Positions 6,803 through 13,054 of a stretch of DNA of 13,726 nucleotides are shown one piece after another; position 1 is the stretch's first letter; each line of letters opens with the position of its first letter. The notes under the pieces were generated by a model. The model ran no database searches, had not been told where the DNA came from, and was given only the letters and a program-made list of their open reading frames with translations. Origin of the DNA: Lachnospiraceae bacterium (lineage in GTDB: Bacteria > Bacillota > Clostridia > Lachnospirales > Lachnospiraceae); the NCBI GenBank assembly GCA_024695225.1, contig JAILIO010000299.1, positions 1 through 13,726 of the forward strand, given 5' to 3'. The translations under genes were made by a program, and so were the position numbers.

Positions 6803-7204
6803 ATGCAAACAATGAAAAATCAGTATTTTTTGAAAGACAAAAAAGCCCAGATCTATAAGGCCGTGAACCAAGGAAAAGACACAGAGGGCTTTGACAGGGG
6901 TAATAAGTATTACCCAATAGCAGAAAATGAAATATGGTGCTATTCTGCGCAGCTCAGCCAGAAAGCTATAGCGCTTTCTCATACCCTGGATCAGATAGAA
7001 ACCCGGTTCTTTGTATTTAATCACTATAGCGGAATAGCTGTTTATGACATGATCCTTTACCGGGGGGAATGGTACAGGATAACAAGAGTAGACACAAAAG
7101 ACGACTACAACGGCGAAGTCTTTGTATATGTTCAAAACGCTATAAGCGGGTGGATCCCCAACGATGAACAAATTGAACCTTATACCGCCGGGATCTGGGA
7201 CTAA
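6803..7204 (+). CDS. Putative head-closure (stopper) protein
   Basis: This is a 133-residue protein. Its C-terminal half has the beta-rich pattern of phage head-closure/head-tail joining proteins: VYDMILYRGEWYRITRVDTKDDYNGEVFVYVQ (residues about 80-111). The family usually reads as 'D.I.Y.G..Y.I..V...D..G....V'. The N-terminal half (FLKDKKAQIYKAV..., YPIAENEIWCYSAQLS) is less typical. Such proteins close the head under the adaptor ring after packaging and offer the docking face for the tail. The start at ATG 6803 follows AAAGAAAGGTGG. It is the last gene of the terminase operon, away from the adaptor gene, which is unusual for HK97-like phages where the two are adjacent. A perfect terminator follows 60 bases later. 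Confidence 0.6.
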   Translation: MQTMKNQYFLKDKKAQIYKAVNQGKDTEGFDRGNKYYPIAENEIWCYSAQLSQKAIALSHTLDQIETRFFVFNHYSGIAVYDMILYRGEWYRITRVDTKDDYNGEVFVYVQNAISGWIPNDEQIEPYTAGIWD

Positions 7205-7264
7205 AAACAGATTAACATAGCATATACACAGGAATAACAAGAAGTTATCCCCATTTTGTACCCG

Positions 7265-7300
7265 TATAGAACAAGAACTATCTTCTTGTTCTATATTTTT
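7265..7300 (+). terminator. Rho-independent terminator of the packaging operon
   Basis: A perfect 13-bp stem (7265-7277 with 7283-7295; TATAGAACAAGAA against its complement) encloses a 5-base loop CTATC and is followed by TTTTT. It lies directly before the promoter of the replication operon. Confidence 0.95.
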
Positions 7301-7302
7301 AT

Positions 7303-7337
7303 GTTTACTTGACATTTAACAAAAAATACTTTATATT
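7303..7337 (+). promoter_or_regulatory. Consensus promoter of the replication/partition operon with GTTTAC element
   Basis: TTGACA (7309-7314), 17 bases, then TATATT (7332-7337) make a near-perfect vegetative sigma promoter. A GTTTAC hexamer (7303-7308) touches the -35. It is the same hexamer found in the 9-bp arrays before the other two operons, but no array continues here. The first gene starts at 7386. Confidence 0.88.
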
Positions 7338-7339
7338 AT

Positions 7340-7363
7340 CTTGTGAAAGGCGGGCTTGTGAAA
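7340..7363 (+). repeat. Direct repeat CTTGTGAAA x2 at the start of the replication transcript
   Basis: CTTGTGAAA occurs at 7340-7348 and 7355-7363, 15 bases apart. It lies just after the -10 box, where a repressor would block initiation. It could be an operator for a protein of this operon, or a leader element. The repeat is exact but short. Confidence 0.45.
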
Positions 7364-7385
7364 CACAGAAAGAGAGGTTAAGGAA

Positions 7386-7670
7386 ATGGCCAAAAAGAAC
7401 AAATACAGTTCAGAATTTCAAATTATGTGTGATGTAGAAGCAGCAGTAGCCGGGCTTGACGACATACCCAACACGATAGAGTTTCTTATAGAAAGTCTGC
7501 ATTTAGATAGACAGGAACTCACAAAAGACGAAATATTAAACATAGGACTCAATGCGAAAATGATTTACAGCACCTTGTCTATAATTCAGCATAGGATCTG
7601 GAACATTGGCGAGAAGTTAGCCCTTATACAGAGCTACGCCACAAAAGGGGAAGAAGACTCAGACCAGTAA
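7386..7670 (+). CDS. Hypothetical protein, first gene of the replication operon
   Basis: This is a 94-residue protein I do not recognise. It starts at ATG 7386 after a clear AGAGAGGTTAAGGAA ribosome site. It is soluble and predicted mainly helical (FQIMCDVEAAVAGLDDI, NTIEFLIESLHLD, ILNIGLNAKMIYSTLSIIQHRIW), with a short basic start (AKKNKY) and an acidic tail (EEDSDQ). No cysteine motif, HTH or membrane segment is evident. Being the first gene after the strongest promoter, and separate by 81 bases from parA, it should be well expressed in the plasmid state. A regulatory, copy-control or phage-interference role is possible by position only. Confidence 0.75.
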   Translation: MAKKNKYSSEFQIMCDVEAAVAGLDDIPNTIEFLIESLHLDRQELTKDEILNIGLNAKMIYSTLSIIQHRIWNIGEKLALIQSYATKGEEDSDQ

Positions 7671-7751
7671 GAAATAGAGCCGACGAAGAAACTATTCACT
7701 CACAAGCCCAAGCCTTACCTTAAAGTATAGCATAGAAAGAGAGGTGTAACA

Positions 7752-8525
7752 ATGGAAATACTGGCCTTTGTAAACCAAAAAGGGGGGGTAGCAAAAACAA
7801 CAAGTGTATTGAACGCCGGGGCAGCTCTGGCAATCGAGGGGAAAAGAATACTTCTTGTAGATATTGACCCCCAGGGAAGCCTAAGCAAATGCGCAGGTTT
7901 TAGAAACATAGATAAAGAGCCTACCACTTACGAGGTTATAAAAGGAAGTGCAGACATAAACGACGCTATCCGGACAAAAAACGGCGTAGCACCCTATGAC
8001 ATTTTACCAACAGACATTAGAATGAGTGGCGCAGAAATAGAGCTTATTAGTGTTCCTGGAAGAGATACACTTCTAAAAGAAGCCTTAGAGAACATTAAAA
8101 CCCCTTACGATTACATTTTAATAGATTGTAGCCCAAGCCTTAATATATTAACTTTAATGGCGCTTACAGCCGCTACCGGGGTAATAATTCCGATTGCAGC
8201 GCAATATATGCCATTAGACGGCATGGCGCAGCTCTTACCCACAATAGATATTGTAAAGAAACGACTTAACAAACGCTTGAAAGTGGCCGGGGTAATAATA
8301 ACAATGTATGACAGCCGCCGCAGCTTAGACAAAGAAATAATAAAGGCCGTTAAAGCAAAATTTCCGGAAGAAACATATAAAACGATAGTAAGAAACAACA
8401 GCAAAATTGCAGAAGCCCCAACCTTTGGGAAAGACATTTTTGAATATGATCCAAAAAGCACAGGGGCAGAAGCTTATAAGGAAATAGCCCAGGAAATCAT
8501 AAAGAAAGGGGTAGAAAATGGCTAA
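7752..8525 (+). CDS. parA: ParA-family partition ATPase
   Basis: This Walker-type partition ATPase uses the nucleoid as a matrix to position plasmid copies. It has 257 residues, a small (type Ib-like) ParA without an N-terminal HTH. The deviant Walker A is KGGVAKTT at residues 10-17, with the signature lysine K10 and K15. Walker A' is VDIDPQGS with D37 and D39, Walker B is YILIDCSPS, and the later IPIAAQYMPLDGMAQL is typical of the family. It starts at ATG 7752 after AAAGAGAGGTGTAAC. Its end overlaps the ribbon-helix-helix gene by 8 bases, the tight coupling usual for partition pairs. Its presence shows that the circle is kept as a low-copy episome. Confidence 0.95.
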   Translation: MEILAFVNQKGGVAKTTSVLNAGAALAIEGKRILLVDIDPQGSLSKCAGFRNIDKEPTTYEVIKGSADINDAIRTKNGVAPYDILPTDIRMSGAEIELISVPGRDTLLKEALENIKTPYDYILIDCSPSLNILTLMALTAATGVIIPIAAQYMPLDGMAQLLPTIDIVKKRLNKRLKVAGVIITMYDSRRSLDKEIIKAVKAKFPEETYKTIVRNNSKIAEAPTFGKDIFEYDPKSTGAEAYKEIAQEIIKKGVENG

Positions 8526-8856
8526 ATTTGAGTTAGAAGAAAAATTAAACCCGCTTTTTGACCGGGGACAAGAGGAACAAGGAAAGCCCAAAGCACCCAA
8601 AAAGAAAAAGGGCAGACCGCAAAAGCCGGACATAGTGAGAGGGAATAGTGTTCAAGAGGGCTTAACGCAGGATTACACAAGGGCAACCTTTATTTTGCGT
8701 GTAGATCTGGTAGAAAGACTTAAGAATTATGCCTATACAGAGCGTTTAAGCATGAAAGAAGCTATAAATAAGCTTGTGGGGGAAGCTCTAAAGAGAGAGG
8801 AAACCCGGCTAAAAAAACAAGGGAAAGAAATACTTGACAGGAAAGGGGGGAAATAA
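8518..8856 (+). CDS. Ribbon-helix-helix DNA-binding partner of ParA (centromere-binding/repressor)
   Basis: This is a 112-residue protein. Residues 53-94 fit a ribbon-helix-helix fold: beta strand TRATFILRVDL, helix A VERLKNYAYTERL and helix B SMKEAINKLVGEALKR. The N-terminal arm is charged and has a basic AT-hook-like stretch KKKKGRPQKP (residues 29-38). The tail is a Lys/Glu helix. In ParA Ib systems the partner is often such a small protein, which binds tandem short repeats as centromere and operator and uses its N-terminal arm to stimulate ParA. The Omega protein of pSM19035 binds 7-bp arrays in several promoters. The 9-bp arrays at 4667 and 12962 are thus attractive targets, but this is inference. 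It overlaps parA by 8 bases and the next gene by one. Confidence 0.8.
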   Translation: MAKFELEEKLNPLFDRGQEEQGKPKAPKKKKGRPQKPDIVRGNSVQEGLTQDYTRATFILRVDLVERLKNYAYTERLSMKEAINKLVGEALKREETRLKKQGKEILDRKGGK

Positions 8857-9044
8857 TGTTAGAGTTAGGACAAGAAAAAGCCTATAATGTGCAAGAAACC
8901 GCAGAAATACTTAAAATATCTGCGGTAACTGTTAGAGCATATATTAAAACCGGAAGACTTAAAGCCCAGACTATAGGACGGCCTTTATATGTCACAGAAA
9001 AAGAATTGAAGCGCTTTTTGCGGGGGGAAGAATCAAATGAGTAA
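8856..9044 (+). CDS. MerR/excisionase-type helix-turn-helix protein
   Basis: This 62-residue protein is made up almost wholly of a winged HTH of the HTH_17 / excisionase / AlpA-like class. The core is YNVQETAEILKISAVTVRAYIKTGRLKAQTIGRPLYVTEKELKRFLRG (residues about 9-57), with recognition helix SAVTVRAYIKTG and a wing around IGRPLYV. The ATG at 8856 shares its first base with the upstream stop, and the gene overlaps the initiator by 8 bases, so the four genes parA to rep are probably translationally coupled. Candidate roles are recombination directionality factor for the small tyrosine recombinase, regulator of the capsid and packaging operons (as AlpA does in P4-like and PICI elements), or a rep regulator. 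Nothing in the sequence decides among them. Confidence 0.82.
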   Translation: MLELGQEKAYNVQETAEILKISAVTVRAYIKTGRLKAQTIGRPLYVTEKELKRFLRGEESNE

Positions 9045-10572
9045 ATCCGTAGAAGATTTTTATAAACAACTCATAGAAGATATAGAGCTGCCAGACGAAG
9101 AGAAAGCCGCCCTGTTTTCCGGAACCGATGAAAACAAAACTAAGCTTTATCTATCTGCAATATCCGAAACACTAAACGAATTAAACTTAACAGAGGAAGA
9201 AGAGTATATACACACATACAACTTAACACACATACCCAAGGGACAAGAATTTAAGACCGCCTATGAAACAGTTTTGTTCAACCTTGTTTCTTTGCGATAT
9301 ATTCACAGCCATAAAGAAGCCGCTATAGCCTTATTTGATCCAGACGAAAGAAAACGGCTTATAAAGTCTGTTTCAGAAAAGGATCTGGAAGCCATAGGCT
9401 TAGACCCCAAAAGTGAAAAGGTTGAAGCTTTGCTAAAAAGCGAAACCCCAGGGCTTGAAGAGATATTAGAAATTATAGGATCCGGAAACGCCTTTAAGCT
9501 TTATGACAGACTCAACGGATCACGCAACGAATACAGAACAAAAGCAAAAGCGAAAGAAGCCGGGGCAATAGTAGAAAAGCCTAAGAATTTTGCCACCCCT
9601 ACAATTATAGGGTTTAGCGGAAGCTTAGGCCTTTATCACGATGATAAATCACGCGCATATTTAGCCCATTTAAGCAGCATGGACGGCCTAAAATTCAAAG
9701 ACGGTAAGCTTTTTTTTGAAAGTTCAAGTTCAATAATGCGGCAAGTAAGCGAAGCAGAATTAAGGGATCTGAGAACAAACGAGGGCATTGAAGATATTGA
9801 CATATCCGCTTTGCGCTATCTGTACAGCATTATTTTTTATAAATTTCAAGAAAGCCACTATAAACAAATAGACGACATAATAGCCATACACGCACCTATA
9901 CTTACCAAACGGAAAAACCCTAAAAATGATGAAATAGACAGCCTTATATCAAAAATACAAAGCTATCACAACATAATGGGGGTAATAAAAACCCTCAGTG
10001 TTACCGGAAAACCCACAGAAAGCTATTACCAGGTATTAAACTTTGAATATTACGACAGGGAAAAGAATATAATTGCTTTTAGTAGCCCTTATATGAACTT
10101 GATCCTTTCAAAAATATGGAAAACCTCAATAAAGAGAAATCAAGATAATACACCCAAAATCAAGAAAAATGGGGATATAAGCACATATCCCTCACACTCT
10201 TACTTGATAAAGACAAGTATGTTACACGAGAAGAACAAGGCAGCCGTCGAAAATGTTTTTATAATCGTTTCTGTGATTGAACGGGCCGGGGACACTCACC
10301 CGCATATAGGCGCAAGAACTCTTATAGAAAGGAATCTTCAGCTTTCAGAAAGGTTTAACAACAGCTCTAATAAAACGGTTTTGTTGAATAGAATTTTTAA
10401 GAAGACCTGGGAACTTCTCAGAACACAGACCAGGCTACAAGAGGTTTATAAAGATATAGAACTTCCAGATCCAACAGATCCGGCCAATATTCCAACAATG
10501 GGTTCTATAGATCAACTTGTTTTTGAATTTAATCACAAAGGAAAACACAACGACGACACTCAAAACGAATAA
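9037..10572 (+). CDS. Putative plasmid-type replication initiator protein
   Basis: This is a 511-residue protein. The N-terminal 180 residues are acidic and helical (LPDEEKAALF, LNELNLTEEEEYIHTY). The C-terminal part shows the pattern of tandem winged-helix initiators: VLNFEYYDREKNIIAFSSPYMNLIL (strand-turn-strand wing leading to a helix) near residues 330-355. HSYLIKTSMLHEKNKAAVENVFIIVSVIERAG and a helix-rich LLNRIFKKTWELLRTQTRL follow. Its gene lies immediately before four iterons, an AT-rich repeat and a hairpin, exactly where an iteron-binding Rep gene is expected. The family is too diverged for me to name. It is large for a Rep_3 protein, so an extra N-terminal domain is likely. It starts at ATG 9037 after GGGGGGAAGAATC, within the end of the HTH gene. 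Confidence 0.62.
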   Translation: MSKSVEDFYKQLIEDIELPDEEKAALFSGTDENKTKLYLSAISETLNELNLTEEEEYIHTYNLTHIPKGQEFKTAYETVLFNLVSLRYIHSHKEAAIALFDPDERKRLIKSVSEKDLEAIGLDPKSEKVEALLKSETPGLEEILEIIGSGNAFKLYDRLNGSRNEYRTKAKAKEAGAIVEKPKNFATPTIIGFSGSLGLYHDDKSRAYLAHLSSMDGLKFKDGKLFFESSSSIMRQVSEAELRDLRTNEGIEDIDISALRYLYSIIFYKFQESHYKQIDDIIAIHAPILTKRKNPKNDEIDSLISKIQSYHNIMGVIKTLSVTGKPTESYYQVLNFEYYDREKNIIAFSSPYMNLILSKIWKTSIKRNQDNTPKIKKNGDISTYPSHSYLIKTSMLHEKNKAAVENVFIIVSVIERAGDTHPHIGARTLIERNLQLSERFNNSSNKTVLLNRIFKKTWELLRTQTRLQEVYKDIELPDPTDPANIPTMGSIDQLVFEFNHKGKHNDDTQNE

Positions 10573-10600
10573 ATTACACTTGTTCTTTTAAGGCAAAAAA

Positions 10601-10680
10601 GGCAGATAAGTGTTAGCAAAAGGCAGATAAGCGTTAGCAAAAAGGCAGATAAGTGTTAGAAAAAGGCAGATAAGTGTTAG
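10601..10680 (+). repeat. Iteron array, four copies of GGCAGATAAGTGTTAG
   Basis: Copies start at 10601, 10622, 10644 and 10665, so spacing is 21, 22 and 21 bases, two helical turns, which puts all copies on one face. Each is preceded by a run of A. The second copy differs by one base (GCGTTAG). The A-rich flank adds four or more shared bases. This is typical of binding sites for a plasmid initiator that also autoregulates and limits copy number. Confidence 0.95.
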
Positions 10681-10735
10681 CTGCCATTCTACAAGATGTA
10701 GTATTCATAAGGCTTTCAGGCCACAATCCTGTTCC

Positions 10736-10766
10736 TAATATTATAATATATTAATATTATAATATA
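10736..10766. repeat. AT-only tandem repeat, probable DNA-unwinding element
   Basis: The 15-mer TAATATTATAATATA occurs at 10736-10750 and again at 10752-10766, one base apart. The unit is also nearly self-complementary. Pure A/T sequence beside iterons is the usual melting site for strand opening at origins. Confidence 0.85.
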
Positions 10767-10800
10767 GGCGTGGCGGCGGGCTTTACAGCCGCCGCCCGCC
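10767..10800. other. GC-rich hairpin next to the AT-rich element
   Basis: GGCG, a bulged T, GGCGGC, a bulged G and GGCT pair with AGCC, GCCGCC and CGCC around a TTAC loop. It directly abuts the AT-only repeat. There is no T-run after it, so it is not a standard terminator. When single-stranded it could fold and serve as a primase or helicase loading signal, or it could separate the initiator and primase messages. Confidence 0.65.
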
Positions 10801-10855
10801 CTCATACAATCTAACCAGAACCTAACCCCATTTATAAGCGAGGACAAAAAAAACT

Positions 10856-12898
10856 ATGATTGACGATTTTACACGAGAAGAATTAAGAAGCGGGCTTACC
10901 TCTTATGTGCAAAAGATCACAATGCCGGACAGAAGAGCCGGGCATAATATGTATAAATGCCCTTTGTGCGGATCCGGAAACAACGACCGACGGGACAGCG
11001 ACGGCGCTTTTAGTATTACCCCGGACGGGAAAGCCTGGAAGTGTTTCAGTTGTAACCAGGGCGGGGATATTTTCACCTTAATTTCTCTTCACGAGGGAAT
11101 AACAGATTTTTTAGAACAGGCAAAACGGGCGGCAGAGGTGACAGGCGTTAGATTAGATCTGTCACCCAGAAGACCGAGCGCAAAAGAAGATTTTTCCAAC
11201 CTTAACGAACCTAAGGAAGCCCCCCAGGAACCCATAAAGGGGAAGTACAAGGAATATATAAAGCGTTGCCAGGCGGCAGCTTCCAAGACTAATTATTTTA
11301 CAGAAAGGGGATTTACGCCGGAAACGGTAAAGCGCTTTTCTCTGGGCTATGATGAACAAGCCAGGGTTATAGTTATTCCCTACGATAAGGACGGAAGTTA
11401 TTATCTTACACGCAGCACAGAGGGCAAAACCTTTAGAAAACCAAAGAGCAAAGACGCAGGAATTGAACCTATATATAACAAACAAGCCTTGTATATAGAT
11501 GATAAGCCCTGTTTTGTCTGCGAAAGCCCTATAGACGCTATAAGCCTTATGTCAATAAGCGACGGATCTTACAGAGCTATAGCCCTGGGGGGAACCGGCC
11601 ACAGAAAACTAATAGATCAAGTAACCAAAGAAAAGCCCTCATGTATGTTAATACTGAGCTTTGACACAGACGACCCCGGCCAAAAGGCAACGGAAAACGC
11701 AGCGGAAGATCTGCGGGAAAAAGGGATCCCTTTCATTGTAGCAAACTACACCCTGGAAGCTTACCCGGAAAACGCAAGAAAGGATCCTAACGACCTGTTA
11801 AGAGGAAATCAAGCACAATTAGCGGCAGACATAAAAGAAAGCATAGAAGAAGCGGAACGCCTGGCTAATGCGGAAAAAATAGCCTTACTTGAAGCTCACT
11901 ATGCAAACAGCGCAGCCGCCAGACTTGAAAGCTTTAACCAGGGAATAAAGACGGAAAAGTATATCCCAACGGGTTTTAGTGAGCTTGACAAAGAGTTAGA
12001 CGGCGGCCTTTACAACGGCCTTTATATTCTGGGGGCAATAAGCAGCATGGGAAAAACAACGCTTTTGCTTCAAATGGCCGATCAGATAGCAAGCGGGGGA
12101 AATGATATTTTATATTTTAGCCTGGAAATGGCAGCGACAGAGCTTATAAGCAAGAGCTTAAGCCGCATTTCTTTTATGAAGTGTAACGGCAACACACAGA
12201 ACGCTAAAACCGGAAGAGGAATAACAACCGCAAGCAGATATAGCCATTACAGCCAAGAAGAAAAAGCGCTTATAGCCTTGTCTATTGACACATACAAAGA
12301 ATACGCCCACAACATTATAATTTATGAGGGTATGGGGAACATAGGCGTTGACCAGATCAAGCAAGCCGTAACGGAACACATAGCACTCACAGGGAAAACC
12401 CCCGTTGTATTTATAGACTATTTACAGATTCTCGCACCTTATGACATGAGAGCAACAGACAAGCAAAACACAGACAAGGCCGTTCTGGAACTAAAAAGGC
12501 TAAGTAGAGATTATAAAACCCCTGTTGTTGCCCTTAGCAGCTTCAACCGGGACAATTACACGAGTGAAGCCAATATGTCAGCGTTTAAGGAAAGTGGCGC
12601 TATTGAGTATGGCAGCGATGTTCTAATTGCTCTTCAAGCCCAGGGAATGAAACCGGGATATGGAAAGACAGACCAGAAATACAATGTTGACCTTGTGAAA
12701 AAATGCAAAAGAAGCGCAGAAAGAAGCATAGAAGCTGTTATACTGAAGAACCGGAACGGAAAGACCGGGGGAAAGGTGGGCTTTATATATTACAGCCTTT
12801 TTAATTGCTTTAATCAAGATTACGGCTTTGTACAAGAAGAAATGCCAGATATTGACGATGAAGACGACTTTTTACCACCGTTTGAAAATGCCGGATAA
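10856..12898 (+). CDS. DNA primase-helicase (T7 gp4-like, CHC2 zinc finger + TOPRIM + DnaB-type helicase)
   Basis: This bifunctional replication protein makes RNA primers and unwinds DNA. It has 680 residues. The N-terminal zinc domain uses C35, C38, C63 and C66 (CPLC, CFSC). The TOPRIM domain shows VCESPIDAIS with E223 and LSFDTDDPG with D270 and D272, the metal-binding residues. A linker (about 325-365) leads to a RecA-like helicase with Walker A GAISSMGKTT (393-402), FSLEM (421-425), Walker B VVFIDYLQIL (D521) and the LSSFNRDNY segment. All catalytic positions look intact. The start is ATG 10856 with AGCGAGGAC upstream. It is the last gene of the replication operon. Together with the initiator it covers origin opening and fork priming; polymerase must come from the host or helper, since none is encoded. 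Confidence 0.95.
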   Translation: MIDDFTREELRSGLTSYVQKITMPDRRAGHNMYKCPLCGSGNNDRRDSDGAFSITPDGKAWKCFSCNQGGDIFTLISLHEGITDFLEQAKRAAEVTGVRLDLSPRRPSAKEDFSNLNEPKEAPQEPIKGKYKEYIKRCQAAASKTNYFTERGFTPETVKRFSLGYDEQARVIVIPYDKDGSYYLTRSTEGKTFRKPKSKDAGIEPIYNKQALYIDDKPCFVCESPIDAISLMSISDGSYRAIALGGTGHRKLIDQVTKEKPSCMLILSFDTDDPGQKATENAAEDLREKGIPFIVANYTLEAYPENARKDPNDLLRGNQAQLAADIKESIEEAERLANAEKIALLEAHYANSAAARLESFNQGIKTEKYIPTGFSELDKELDGGLYNGLYILGAISSMGKTTLLLQMADQIASGGNDILYFSLEMAATELISKSLSRISFMKCNGNTQNAKTGRGITTASRYSHYSQEEKALIALSIDTYKEYAHNIIIYEGMGNIGVDQIKQAVTEHIALTGKTPVVFIDYLQILAPYDMRATDKQNTDKAVLELKRLSRDYKTPVVALSSFNRDNYTSEANMSAFKESGAIEYGSDVLIALQAQGMKPGYGKTDQKYNVDLVKKCKRSAERSIEAVILKNRNGKTGGKVGFIYYSLFNCFNQDYGFVQEEMPDIDDEDDFLPPFENAG

Positions 12899-12911
12899 CA
12901 GAAAAATGTAA

Positions 12912-12963
12912 ACATAATAATAGGGGCTTATTCCGTACAAAGGATAAGTCCCTATTATTATGT
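12912..12963 (+). terminator. Long hairpin closing the replication operon
   Basis: ACATAATAATAGGG (12912-12925) pairs fully with 12950-12963. Inside it CTTAT pairs with ATAAG, with one mismatch and a bulged T, around a GTACAAA-type loop. No separate U-tract follows, but the lower stem is A/T-only. It lies 14 bases after the primase stop and before the capsid promoter, so it most likely ends the replication transcript. Confidence 0.7.
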
Positions 12964-13042
12964 ATATTATGTTTACAAAGTAATTGACATAAACAAAGTA
13001 ACTTGTTATTATTAAATATAATATGTATATCCGATAAACAAA
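12962..13042. repeat. Second 9-bp phased array, over the capsid-operon promoter
   Basis: In steps of nine from 12962 the units begin GTATAT, GTTTAC, GTAATT, ATAAAC, GTAACT, TATTAT, ATATAA, GTATAT and ATAAAC. Eight of nine begin with GT or AT, and positions 3-4 are always A or T. It shares GTTTAC and GTATATC with the array at 4667-4792 and has the same period. The repeated 9-mer ACAAAGTAA (12975 and 12993) flanks the -35 box. Binding here would directly cover the promoter. Confidence 0.65.
12984..13012 (+). promoter_or_regulatory. Consensus promoter of the capsid operon
   Basis: TTGACA (12984-12989), a 17-base spacer and TATTAT (13007-13012) give a near-perfect vegetative promoter buried inside the 9-bp array. 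Strong unregulated capsid expression would be costly in the plasmid state, so repression through the array is likely. Confidence 0.88.
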
Positions 13043-13054
13043 AAAGGTGATGTA

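Larger units (their letters stand above)
10573..10855. other. Probable replication origin region
   Basis: This 283-base gap separates the initiator from the primase-helicase gene. In order it holds a partial inverted iteron (TTACACTT, about 10574), four iterons (10601-10680) and a short inverted repeat CTACA-AGA-TGTAG (10689-10701). An AT-only tandem repeat (10736-10766) and a GC-rich hairpin (10767-10800) follow. The order initiator gene, iterons, melting element, primase-helicase matches a theta-type plasmid or phage origin. No consensus DnaA box was seen here; the nearest resemblance, TTATCCCCA, is at about 7243. Confidence 0.82.

Noticed and set aside
7243..7251. DnaA box (TTATCCCCA)
   Set aside because: A single near-match, far from the iterons and just before a terminator; not supported as part of an origin.
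6758..7315. Long antisense open frame (185 codons) opposite the head-closure gene
   Set aside because: It has no ribosome site, its composition is Phe/Cys/Tyr-rich shadow coding, and it runs through a perfect terminator and a promoter of the + strand.
10601..10680. CRISPR array
   Set aside because: The units are 16 bases with 5-6 base A-rich gaps and no unique spacers, and there are no cas genes. They are iterons beside an initiator gene.
12950..12977. dif/Xer-like site (TTATGTTTACA resembling a XerD arm after a TGTATA centre)
   Set aside because: The left arm CCCTATTATTA is a poor XerC arm and poorly complements the right one, and the similarity is explained by the terminator stem and the 9-bp array. 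It is worth remembering only if integrated copies turn up.
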